In this document: piece after piece, positions 1-5,977 of the stretch
Layout of the letters: every line of letters starts with the position of its first letter
How positions within the stretch are numbered: position 1 is the stretch's first letter
Origin: Chloroflexota bacterium
GTDB lineage: Bacteria > Chloroflexota > UBA4733
Direction: 5' to 3'
Assembly: GCA_025449435.1 (NCBI GenBank)
Contig: JANWJO010000225.1
Location: 1-9,813, forward strand
Length of the DNA stretch: 9,813 bases
The notes under the pieces: generated by a model
Told to the model about the DNA's origin: nothing
Databases searched by the model: none
Seen by the model: the letters and a program-made list of their open reading frames with translations, nothing else
Program-made: the position numbers and the translations under genes

Positions 1-57
1 AGATGCTGCCCGCTGTGGTGTTCGCTTCCTTTCCGGACTCCCCCTCGTGCCACAGGA

Positions 58-106
58 ACGATACCATTCTGTGCCAACCTTGCACAATGCTATTACAGAT
101 ATCAGT
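58..106 (-). promoter_or_regulatory. possible leftward promoter with near-palindromic operator
   Basis: Read on the minus strand, there is a -35-like TTGTGC (87-82), an 18-bp spacer, and an extended -10-like TGGTATCGT ending at 58. Just upstream lies ACTGATATCTGT (106-95), a 12-bp palindrome around GATATC with one symmetric mismatch. Downstream of the -10 are purine-rich, ribosome-site-like runs (GAGGGGGAG, GGAAAGGAAG), so a leftward gene could start just outside the window. The match is only moderate and rests on inspection alone. The rest of 1-257 shows no convincing gene; the short open frames there have no plausible domain or ribosome site. Confidence 0.3.
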
Positions 107-257
107 TTGCAACATCGCGAAAAATGGCCAGGCCCGGCACCCAGCTTTGTCCCCCTGGCAGGCAGGCGATGTACCGTGCATCTGGTACGTTGCTGTCCAG
201 CCGGTGGTGGTGCGCGAAATGGCGCGCCCGATCTGCTGTGACCCAATCCCAAAGGTC

Positions 258-1367
258 CTAGGAGTGGGCATCTACCCTGGGAAGTTGCGCTTCCCAGGAC
301 GTCGAATCCGCTAGTACTTCAAGTTCCAGAGCAAAGCTCTGGCTCGCACCTGGAAGGAGGTACTGCAATCTTCCGGCAGCGCCTTCCGCCGTGCGACCGA
401 GGACGTGGCAATTGGCCGGTTCCAATCCCATTACGTAGGCGCCTTCGCCGAGCATCTTCCACTGCATCAGGTACGGCAGTTCGGCCACCCGCCAGCGCAG
501 CGCCAGGCCGATGCCGGCACGGTGGCGAAACGCCGGGTTCACGATGGCAGCGCTGGTCCACCCGTTGGCGCCTGGGCGAACGCTGTGTACGAACACCTGC
601 TCGCGCCAACCGGCCACCGGCGGCCCAATGTGCGACCAGGCGTCCAACCCCTGTTGTGCTTCGGCGTCGCGTGCTTCAACGCGTTCGCTGTTCACGACCA
701 CGCGTGCGCCTGCATCTACCAGTGGGTATCCCAAGTTGCAGTGGTACAGCACCATCAAGGGTGAACGCTCGTAACCCTGGTTTTCTACGGTGTCGGTAAT
801 ACGCAGCTTGGAGGAGCCCCACTGGGCACGGATCTCGCGGTGGCAGACCAGCACATCGCCAAACAGCCGCGCCTCGCGCATCGTGCCTCGGATGATCCAC
901 TCGAGCTGGTCGCCCTCCCAGTGGGATGCATACGACACCTCTTCGGCAGGTATGGTGGATGCGCGTCCGTGTAGGCCCAGCTCGACTCCGCCGTACTGGT
1001 TGGCCTCGCCCACTTGCGTGAGCCCGCAGGTAGTGAGCAAACCGCCGCCGAACGTTTGCAGCCAGCCATTGCCGGATGGCTCATAGTACGCCGGGTGAAC
1101 CGCTCCGGCTGGTGAGATCCATGCCAGCGATGCGCCATTGAACCGTGCGTCGATCACATCCATGAAGCGATCTGGCGCGACGGTGAACTCCAGGCCACTG
1201 CCCGTGCGTACGGTGAGGATGCGCATGCCCCGCGACCGGCCGCCTTGCAGCACGCTCTCTTGGATCCCGCCTAACTGTGACTCGTGGCCGATGCGTCTCA
1301 TGAGTTCAGCGCGCGACAGTGGCTCATTCCTAGGATCATCGGGACGGTCGCCGGCTGGTGTTGTCAC
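258..1367 (-). CDS. DUF4432 family (aldose 1-epimerase-like) protein
   Basis: This 369-residue protein matches what I know of DUF4432, a stand-alone branch of the galactose-mutarotase beta-sandwich fold. Family hallmarks seen are the glycine-rich FGGGLLTTCGLTQVG (106-120), GLHGRAS (131-137), a DTVENQG turn (192-198), and the LYHCNLGYPL strand (207-216) with the conserved histidine. By analogy with aldose epimerases it should bind a sugar or sugar acid, but the substrate is unknown and epimerase activity is inferred. There is no signal peptide, so it is cytoplasmic. The start is a GTG at 1367, only 2 bp after the TAA of the M20 gene; no strong ribosome site precedes it, which suggests translational coupling. 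The first ~22 residues are polar and precede the domain, so an internal ATG (residue 23, position 1301) is a weaker alternative. The last codons contain a 9-bp hairpin (276-298). Confidence 0.85.
   Translation of the reverse strand: MTTPAGDRPDDPRNEPLSRAELMRRIGHESQLGGIQESVLQGGRSRGMRILTVRTGSGLEFTVAPDRFMDVIDARFNGASLAWISPAGAVHPAYYEPSGNGWLQTFGGGLLTTCGLTQVGEANQYGGVELGLHGRASTIPAEEVSYASHWEGDQLEWIIRGTMREARLFGDVLVCHREIRAQWGSSKLRITDTVENQGYERSPLMVLYHCNLGYPLVDAGARVVVNSERVEARDAEAQQGLDAWSHIGPPVAGWREQVFVHSVRPGANGWTSAAIVNPAFRHRAGIGLALRWRVAELPYLMQWKMLGEGAYVMGLEPANCHVLGRTAEGAAGRLQYLLPGASQSFALELEVLADSTSWEAQLPRVDAHS
276..298 (-). terminator. hairpin in 3' end of the DUF4432 gene
   Basis: CCTGGGAAG (276-284) and CTTCCCAGG (290-298) form a perfect 9-bp stem with a 5-nt loop. 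It lies 15 nt before the minus-strand stop codon, inside the coding sequence. No T-run follows, so it is not a canonical intrinsic terminator. It may still end or stabilise the M20-DUF4432 transcript. Confidence 0.35.
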
Positions 1368-1369
1368 GG

Positions 1370-2548
1370 TTACGCATCCCTACGCTGAGCCCAGCGAAAC
1401 GCAGTGAGTGCGTACACCTTCGCCGCCTTGTACAGATCGACCACCGGCATGGATTCGTCGTACACGTGGCACATCGCCTCCTCGCCTGGGCCAAAGATCA
1501 CGGTGGGAATGTCGGACTGCGTGATGTGCGTCATGTCACAGCAAGCGAAGAACCCGGTGGGCCGGGGTACATATCCCAAGCCGTCGGTGATCGCGTCCTT
1601 GACCGTTTGGGCGATCGGCGCCGCAGGCTCTGTCACTGCACCAACCGCCTGGCCTGGAGCTTCCATGGTGACCGTGGCCTGATGGTCTACCAGGGCGGAT
1701 CGCACGGTGTGTTCGAGCTCTGCCAGCACCTCCTCTGGCTGCTCGCCGGGCAACGTGCGGCGGTTGATGACGAAGGTGAATTGGGCAGGGATCACGTTGG
1801 GTGCGTCCCCGCCCTCCGCCATAGTCACGGCCACGGTCGCAGCTTGCTCGATGATCGCGTCATACCTGCTGGCCAGCTTCTTGTTCAGTGCGTCGATGGC
1901 GAGCAGCATCGGTGCGGCGGCGGTGATGGCATTGACCCCTTTGTGTGGATGCGCCGAATGGGCTGGCACGCCACGTACCGTGACTGTCGCGCGGCAAGCC
2001 CCCCGATGACCCAGGTTGAGTTGTAGGTTCGTCGGTTCTCCTACGATCGCGGCATCGGCGCGCAAGCCGCGTTTCATGTCGTGCATCGTGCCGTAGCCGC
2101 CATTCTCCTCGTATGCCACGGCCGAGAGGGTCAGCCTTCCGGGCATCTGCATCGTCGCGAGCGTTTCGTAGGCCGCGATCATGGGCGCTAGGCACCCCTT
2201 GGCGTCCACAGATCCCCGGCCATACAGGCGACCGTCGCGTATGGTGCCGCTGAAGGCCGGTACGCTCCACCGCGTAGGGTCGCCCGCTGGCACGGTATCC
2301 ATGTGGCTATTCAACAGCAACGATGGTCCGGAGGTGCCAAAGGAGGTTGTGATATTCTGGCGACCTGGCTTGGCTTCGCTCACCTCGCAATCCAGGTGCA
2401 GCGCTTGCCAGCGGTCACGCAAATAGCTCACCACGTCCGCCTCGACGGTGTCGGACTTGCGCCTGACGAGCTCCTGGAGGAGCGTTGGTAGCTGATGCTG
2501 ATCGATCCTGGCACACAAGTCTTGTTCTGCGCTGGTGAGCGCCATCAT
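1370..2548 (-). CDS. M20 family metallopeptidase (ArgE/DapE-like deacylase)
   Basis: This is a 392-residue dinuclear zinc amidohydrolase of the ArgE/DapE/CPG2 group, which removes acyl or aminoacyl groups from N-acylated amino acids or similar amides in the cytoplasm. Visible motifs are SHMDTVP (H82 metal ligand, D84), GRGSVDAKG (D115 bridging ligand), AYEENGG (E147 general base, E148 ligand), VGEPT (E171), and H361 near the C-terminus. The dimerisation domain sits at about 180-300 (HRGACRATVTVRG onward). Length is normal for the family. The start chosen is the first ATG of an ATG-ATG pair at 2548, preceded by GAGAGGA about 6 nt upstream; a TTG at 2617 would add 23 implausible basic/proline residues. 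YEEN replaces the commoner DEE, which leaves the catalytic glutamates intact. It is first in a two-gene operon with the DUF4432 gene. The substrate cannot be assigned; ArgE, DapE or an N-acyl sugar-acid amidase are all possible. Confidence 0.88.
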   Translation of the reverse strand: MMALTSAEQDLCARIDQHQLPTLLQELVRRKSDTVEADVVSYLRDRWQALHLDCEVSEAKPGRQNITTSFGTSGPSLLLNSHMDTVPAGDPTRWSVPAFSGTIRDGRLYGRGSVDAKGCLAPMIAAYETLATMQMPGRLTLSAVAYEENGGYGTMHDMKRGLRADAAIVGEPTNLQLNLGHRGACRATVTVRGVPAHSAHPHKGVNAITAAAPMLLAIDALNKKLASRYDAIIEQAATVAVTMAEGGDAPNVIPAQFTFVINRRTLPGEQPEEVLAELEHTVRSALVDHQATVTMEAPGQAVGAVTEPAAPIAQTVKDAITDGLGYVPRPTGFFACCDMTHITQSDIPTVIFGPGEEAMCHVYDESMPVVDLYKAAKVYALTAFRWAQRRDA

Positions 2549-2586
2549 ACTGTTCCTCTCTGGGTTGCTCGGGGCAACGCGGCCCC

Positions 2587-2616
2587 TTGGGCTTCGTCTG
2601 GCCGGCCTAGTATACA
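2587..2616. promoter_or_regulatory. divergent promoter region with shared GTATAC core
   Basis: The 141 bp between the M20 start (2548) and the plus-strand gene start (2690) must carry both promoters. On the plus strand, TTGGGC (2587-2592), 18 bp, then TATACA (2611-2616) resembles a -35/-10 pair. On the minus strand, TATACT (2614-2609) is a near-consensus -10 but has no good -35. The two -10s overlap at the palindrome GTATAC, so the two directions could compete for polymerase. This rests on consensus matching by eye. Confidence 0.35.
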
Positions 2617-2674
2617 AACTGGGCAGGCCGTCGGACCTGGCATGCTACGCTCAGCGCAACTGCGTCGCCCGCCA

Positions 2675-2682
2675 AGAAGGGA
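2675..2682 (+). promoter_or_regulatory. ribosome binding site that fixes a TTG start
   Basis: AGAAGGGA ends 7 nt before the TTG at 2690. The in-frame ATGs at 2642 and 2753 have no comparable purine-rich site, so the TTG is the better start for the plus-strand gene. Confidence 0.55.
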
Positions 2683-2689
2683 ACACCAA

Positions 2690-3370
2690 TTGCCAGATAG
2701 CGATCCACCCACGCCGCCACAGGCGCCCGCAAGCACCGAGCGACCCGAATACATGGAGCAGGTGATCGCGCAGACATTGGGCGCATTAGGCGAGCAGGGA
2801 CCCGACTGGTACAAGAGCAGCGGCGAACAGGGGCAGGCACTGGCGGCGAATGCCGCCCGCCTGGCCCTCTGGATCGCGGGTATCCGTCCCGGTGGCGCGC
2901 GCGTGCTGCGGTTGCTCTCTGGTTATGAAGTCGAGCTCACACCGCAAGATCCACTCACCTTCGTGACACACCTCGCTCAAGCGCTCGTCGGCGAGTCCGT
3001 CAGTGGTGCGGGTGCACAGACCTCCGAAGAGTCCTCGCGTGCACTCATGGCTGAGATTGCCAATGTGGCAAACCAGGTCACTGCGGATATCACGCCGTTT
3101 ATGATGCGTGCGATGCTCTTTCAGCTCTGTGGTGGGTTATTGCAGCAGGCACTGGCAGAGCAGCAAGATCAACGCGACCTGGCAGCCAGGCGCGGTACCG
3201 GCAAGCGAGAGGCACCGGAGACAGCGGCACCAGAACCAGCAGCCACGGCGCCAGCCCCACCTGCCCCACCGCCAGTCGATGCACCGGCGCCTGCTCGACC
3301 GCGTATCCTGCGCCCGGGTGATTCGCCTGACGATGGCCCGCCGCCGCCACTCATCTTTCCCAAACGGTAG
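2690..3370 (+). CDS. hypothetical protein with proline-rich C-terminal tail
   Basis: I do not recognise a family. From the TTG at 2690 the product is 226 residues in three parts: a short polar, proline-rich N-terminus (about 1-20); a central, probably alpha-helical part (about 21-155) rich in Ala, Leu and Gln; and a disordered tail (about 160-226) dominated by Pro and Ala, ending PPPPLIFPKR. There are no cysteine motifs, signal peptide or convincing membrane helix; FMMRAMLFQLCGGLLQQAL is short and amphipathic. Codon third positions are strongly G/C like the neighbouring genes, and no competing frame is as open, so it looks real. It is the only plus-strand gene, divergent from the M20 gene and 21 bp from the convergent methyltransferase. 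Starting at ATG 2753 would give 205 residues. The tail suggests a linker or protein-interaction segment, but function is unknown. Confidence 0.65.
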   Translation: MPDSDPPTPPQAPASTERPEYMEQVIAQTLGALGEQGPDWYKSSGEQGQALAANAARLALWIAGIRPGGARVLRLLSGYEVELTPQDPLTFVTHLAQALVGESVSGAGAQTSEESSRALMAEIANVANQVTADITPFMMRAMLFQLCGGLLQQALAEQQDQRDLAARRGTGKREAPETAAPEPAATAPAPPAPPPVDAPAPARPRILRPGDSPDDGPPPPLIFPKR

Positions 3371-3401
3371 GCGTCGTTTGCCCCGAGGCGGTTAGCGACG
3401 C
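3371..3401. terminator. possible bidirectional terminator between convergent genes
   Basis: GCGTCG (3371-3376) pairs with CGACGC (3396-3401), enclosing an inner GCC-CCGA-GGC hairpin, in the gap where the plus-strand gene and the methyltransferase gene converge. The right arm overlaps the end of the methyltransferase coding sequence. A second short repeat, CAAACG/CGTTTG (3361-3380), overlaps it. No clear T-run is present, so this is a weak call. Confidence 0.35.
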
Positions 3402-3997
3402 TTCAACACGAGCAACACTTCCGTTCGCCTGTCGCCACCGCCACTGGACGTCCGCTCCAGCTCGATCGTGAAGTGTCCGTTTATCGCCGCGTGTAACGCC
3501 TCGCTTGACACCGCAAAGGGCGGACCGCCGGACTGTTCGCCGACAAAGAATAGGCCGATGAGCTGGCCATTGGGTTTGAGCAGCGACACCATGCTGCGCC
3601 AATAGCGTGGTCGATCCTCAGGCTGGATGGCCGGAAAGCAGGCCCGCTCTAGGACGTAGTCAAACGTGCCCGCATAGTGTGCCGGCAGATTGAACACGTC
3701 GGCGAGTTCAAACGTGGCGCGTGCGGTTAGCCCTGCACGCTCGGCATTGTCCGACGCTCGCGCGATTGCCGTCGGTGCAAAGTCAAAGCCGGTGACATGA
3801 AACCCATGCTCCGCGAACAGCAACGCATCGTGCCCGGTGCCGCAGCCAGGAACCGCTACTGTCCCCGCTGCAGGCGCTTCCGCCGTGGACAGCAGTGCTA
3901 CAAACGCCTCTGACGGTCCGCCGCGATCCCAACCGGTTTCGCCGCGAACGTACCGGCTCTCCCAAAATTCACTGGAGCCGGGTTCAGACTTGCTCAT
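3392..3997 (-). CDS. class I SAM-dependent methyltransferase, TPMT family
   Basis: This 201-residue cytoplasmic methyltransferase resembles the thiopurine/thiol/halide methyltransferase (TPMT) group, which moves a methyl group from S-adenosylmethionine to a thiol, halide or similar small nucleophile. Typical features are an N-terminal FWESRYVRGETGWDRG segment (11-26, with the tryptophan near the cofactor), the motif I loop VPGCGTGHDALLFA (49-62), the acidic end of beta-2 at D72 (GFDFAP), a second SAM-contact segment LADVFNLP (98-105), and RACFPAIQPEDRPRY (118-132), which matches the family's segment after beta-4. Length is normal. The ATG at 3997 has AAGGA 5 nt upstream. It follows a 208-bp structured intergenic stretch, so it is probably transcribed separately from the cupin or controlled by that leader. 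The exact acceptor cannot be predicted; a detoxifying thiol methyltransferase is a reasonable guess. Confidence 0.85.
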   Translation of the reverse strand: MSKSEPGSSEFWESRYVRGETGWDRGGPSEAFVALLSTAEAPAAGTVAVPGCGTGHDALLFAEHGFHVTGFDFAPTAIARASDNAERAGLTARATFELADVFNLPAHYAGTFDYVLERACFPAIQPEDRPRYWRSMVSLLKPNGQLIGLFFVGEQSGGPPFAVSSEALHAAINGHFTIELERTSSGGGDRRTEVLLVLKRR

Positions 3998-4019
3998 TAC
4001 ATTCCTTGGTCATCGAAGC

Positions 4020-4147
4020 GTTGCGTGGTCACAACCCCCTGTTGTCCCCCTAGCGGGGGGACGTCGCGCCGAGAGCATTTTCCCCACCCGCTGATAGCCC
4101 GGTTGCCCACCATCGTTCCATCAACTCGGCTCCCCTCTTGGGGAACC
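4020..4147 (-). ncRNA. candidate structured 5' leader RNA upstream of the methyltransferase gene
   Basis: Read as minus-strand RNA, the 208-bp gap between the cupin stop and the methyltransferase start contains several stable helices. GGUUCCCC-AAGA-GGGGAGCC (4147-4128) is an 8-bp stem with a tetraloop. GCCGAG (4130-4125) pairs with CUCGGC (4073-4068), directly continued by UUGAUGG (4124-4118) with CUAUCAG (4097-4091). GUCCCCC-CGCUA-GGGGGAC (4062-4044) is a perfect 7-bp stem, and GUUGUG-ACCA-CGCAAC (4035-4020) a 6-bp stem ending 22 nt before the start codon. The first, third and last of these use G-U pairs that become A-C mismatches on the other strand, which supports minus-strand transcription. 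The first and second stems compete for the same GCC, and CCCCUC (4157-4152) can alternatively pair with GAGGGG. That is a switch-like arrangement. I could not match it to a known riboswitch or T-box. Confidence 0.45.
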
Positions 4148-4205
4148 TTTAACGAGGGGTCCGTATCTACACCCATTTGGGAGACTGGTGGGAAGGCCCG
4201 CCACC

Positions 4206-4625
4206 TTACCGTGCCTTGCGGATGCCTGTTGGCACCGGCGGCATGGGTGGATTCTCTCGCTCGTGCCGGTGCCATTCGCCGTTGTATGACACGGCAATGC
4301 GAATGGCGGGCTTGTCGCCCAGCACGTGGATAAGATGACAGCAGTTGGCGGGAGCGAGCACGAAGTCACCTGCTTTGACATAAATCGGCTTATCCTGGCC
4401 CTCGATCTCCCACGCCTGCTCACCTTCGGCGATCATCCACCACTCGTCGGCCAGGTGGTAATGCCAATCATTCTCCTGCCCTGGAGGCTGGCAGATAACA
4501 GTGGCCACCGTGCGGTCGTTCATGATAATCCGGTCGGCCCAGGGGGCAGCGCCGTGCGCCTGCTTGAGCTCGGCCAGTGACACCGACAGCACACCCGTAT
4601 TCAACTTGGGTAGTGCGATAGCCAT
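4206..4625 (-). CDS. single-domain cupin protein
   Basis: This is a 139-residue small beta-barrel protein of the cupin superfamily. Motif 1 fits the classic pattern exactly: G49, five residues, H55-x-H57, three residues, E61, six residues, G68. Motif 2 is partial: G86, P92 and H97 are present but the usual glycine and final asparagine are replaced. H55, H57, E61 and H97 form a complete 3-His/1-Glu metal site, so a metal-dependent enzyme (dioxygenase, isomerase or similar) or a metal-dependent sensor is plausible. Tryptophans around motif 1 (W54, W62, W63) line the likely pocket. The ATG at 4625 has AAAGGA 7 nt upstream. It lies 112 bp downstream of the D-2-hydroxyacid dehydrogenase on the same strand, so the two may share a transcript and pathway. 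It has some likeness to 3-hydroxyanthranilate dioxygenase, but too little to name it so. Confidence 0.82.
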   Translation of the reverse strand: MAIALPKLNTGVLSVSLAELKQAHGAAPWADRIIMNDRTVATVICQPPGQENDWHYHLADEWWMIAEGEQAWEIEGQDKPIYVKAGDFVLAPANCCHLIHVLGDKPAIRIAVSYNGEWHRHERENPPMPPVPTGIRKAR

Positions 4626-4664
4626 GTTGCGGTCCTTTCTCAGATCGTCACGCTCACATGCTCA

Positions 4665-4697
4665 GGGCGCCAGCAGCCGACGTGGTGCGCTGCGCCC
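4665..4697 (-). repeat. hairpin between dehydrogenase and cupin genes
   Basis: GGGCG-c-CAGC (4665-4674) pairs with GCTG-CGCCC (4689-4697), giving nine base pairs with one bulged base and a 14-nt loop. A second small stem, GTCTC/GAGAC (4706-4720), lies beside it. They sit in the 112-bp gap downstream of the dehydrogenase stop. With no T-run they could mark RNA processing, partial termination or mRNA stabilisation. Confidence 0.35.
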
Positions 4698-4737
4698 GCT
4701 GCTCCGTCTCCGGTTGAGACGATGGTGCACAGGTTGC

Positions 4738-5811
4738 CTAACTGCGCGGGATGCTTGCCATTGCCGGCAACGCCGCGATCGTATCATAGAGCTTCTTGTT
4801 CACCACTGCTTTGCGCTCGGGCAAGCCGTGTTTGGCGAAGCCGCTGGCGATCTCTCCCACGCGCTCGCGCAGCCGGATGCCGCCCTCGACCGATTGGCTT
4901 GCTGCGTGCGGCGTGAGAATCACCTGTTCCATGCTGCACAGGGGGTGATCGGCGCCGATGGGCTCCACCTCGAACACATCTAACCCAGCTGCTGAAAGCT
5001 GGCCTGACTTGAGTGCTGCCACCAGGGCGGTTTCGTCGACCACCGGACCCCGGCAGGTATTGATGAGCACCGCGCCGCGTTTCATTTGGGCGAAACGCGT
5101 GTCGTTCATCAAGTGGCGCGTCTCGTCGTTGAGCAGCACGTGCAGGGTCACAACATCGCTCTGCGCCAGCAAGTCGTCCAGGCTGACTAAGGTCGCGCCA
5201 TACTCGGCCGCTTGCGCCGTCGTGACATAGGGGTCGGCAGCAAGCAGCTTGAAGCCAAACGGGCGCAGGCGCTCAGCGACCAACCGGCCGATGCCACCAA
5301 AGCCGACGATGCCCAACGTCACAGCGGTAGGTCGATGAATCTCTACGTCAGCGCGTCCACGCCGCGCTGCCCAGCCGCCGCTACGCACATACTTGTCCAT
5401 GGCAAACAGCGACCGGTTGAGTGCCATAATTAGCGACAGCGCGTGGTTGGCGACCTCGATGGCAAAGGCATCAGGCACGTTGGCGACGAGGATGCCGTGC
5501 GCCGTTGCCGCCTCGACGTCAATGTCGTCGAAGCCCATGTACGGACGCAGCACGAACCGGGCTGCCGGCAACTGGTCGAAGTCTGCGTCTTTCAATCCGG
5601 TCCCGCCGACGATCAGCAGGTCGGCGGCTTTGGCTGCCGCCGTGATGCTGCCCGCTTCGTCGCGCAGTGGCGCGATGGAGAGATCAGCACCTGTCTGCCG
5701 GATCATGGTGTATGCAATATCGTCGGGATGGACCGATTGTCGTGACGCAACCACCACCTTGCACGGTGTATTCCATTGTTGTTGGTTGCGCCAGCGGGCG
5801 AGCTCATCCAT
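4738..5811 (-). CDS. D-2-hydroxyacid dehydrogenase (NAD-dependent)
   Basis: This 357-residue protein of the D-isomer-specific 2-hydroxyacid dehydrogenase family (phosphoglycerate/glyoxylate/D-lactate dehydrogenase relatives) interconverts a D-2-hydroxyacid and its 2-oxoacid with NAD(H). The Rossmann loop GFGGIG is at 170-175 and an aspartate (D193, AADPY) sits where NAD rather than NADP is preferred. The catalytic triad is complete: R254 (NTCRGPVVDE), E283 (FEVEP) and H302 (TPHAAS). There is no C-terminal ACT domain, so it is not a feedback-regulated SerA; the C-terminus ends in about 20 extra residues after the fold. I chose the ATG at 5811, 17 residues before the first strand (KVVVAS). An AAAGGA lies 12 nt upstream, which is rather far, and an in-frame ATG at 5922 would add 37 cysteine- and arginine-rich residues unlike the family. 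The cupin gene follows on the same strand. Its exact substrate is not predictable. Confidence 0.9.
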   Translation of the reverse strand: MDELARWRNQQQWNTPCKVVVASRQSVHPDDIAYTMIRQTGADLSIAPLRDEAGSITAAAKAADLLIVGGTGLKDADFDQLPAARFVLRPYMGFDDIDVEAATAHGILVANVPDAFAIEVANHALSLIMALNRSLFAMDKYVRSGGWAARRGRADVEIHRPTAVTLGIVGFGGIGRLVAERLRPFGFKLLAADPYVTTAQAAEYGATLVSLDDLLAQSDVVTLHVLLNDETRHLMNDTRFAQMKRGAVLINTCRGPVVDETALVAALKSGQLSAAGLDVFEVEPIGADHPLCSMEQVILTPHAASQSVEGGIRLRERVGEIASGFAKHGLPERKAVVNKKLYDTIAALPAMASIPRS

Positions 5812-5928
5812 AGGAACAGGGCATCCTTTCGACGGTGCACACGCGGCTCTGGTGCGTGCCAGATCGTCCGGCGAGCCGATAGGTTCTCGCGCGCAGGAGC
5901 ATGCACTACCTGTTGCAACCATGCAAGC

Positions 5929-5960
5929 GCGCTCGGCGTCGCAGCAGCAACACCGAGCGC
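5929..5960 (-). terminator. 14-bp hairpin after the beta-helix gene
   Basis: On the minus strand, GCGCUCGGUGUUGC, loop UGCU, then GCGACGCCGAGCGC form a continuous 14-bp stem beginning 17 nt after the stop of the beta-helix gene. Two pairs are U-G, which exist only in minus-strand RNA and are A-C mismatches in plus-strand RNA. That points to a real minus-strand RNA element. No T-run follows (GCTTGCATGG), so it may be an atypical terminator or a 3'-stabilising structure. Confidence 0.55.
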
Positions 5961-5977
5961 TACCCTATTGCGACGAT

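Noticed and set aside
3..314. Plus-strand open frame of 103 codons at the left edge
   Set aside because: It runs into the antisense of the DUF4432 gene, has no ribosome site, and its composition is not protein-like.
1358..2026. Open plus-strand frame of 222 codons opposite the M20 gene
   Set aside because: It is antisense to a gene with intact catalytic motifs, and its product is rich in His, Arg and Cys with no domain. It is open because of high GC.
3998..4205. T-box leader
   Set aside because: CGTCCC-like and GGTGG-like pieces are present, but the invariant UGGNACC antiterminator bulge is not, and the downstream gene is not related to amino acids or tRNA.
3998..4205. SAM-I or other known SAM riboswitch
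   Set aside because: A GGGCAACC piece recalls SAM-I, but the surrounding conserved GAAACCC core and helix order are absent.
5812..5922. Extended N-terminus of the D-2-hydroxyacid dehydrogenase from an ATG at 5922
   Set aside because: The extra 37 residues are Cys/Arg-rich, unlike the family N-terminus, and no ribosome site was seen at 5922; the ATG at 5811 fits family length.
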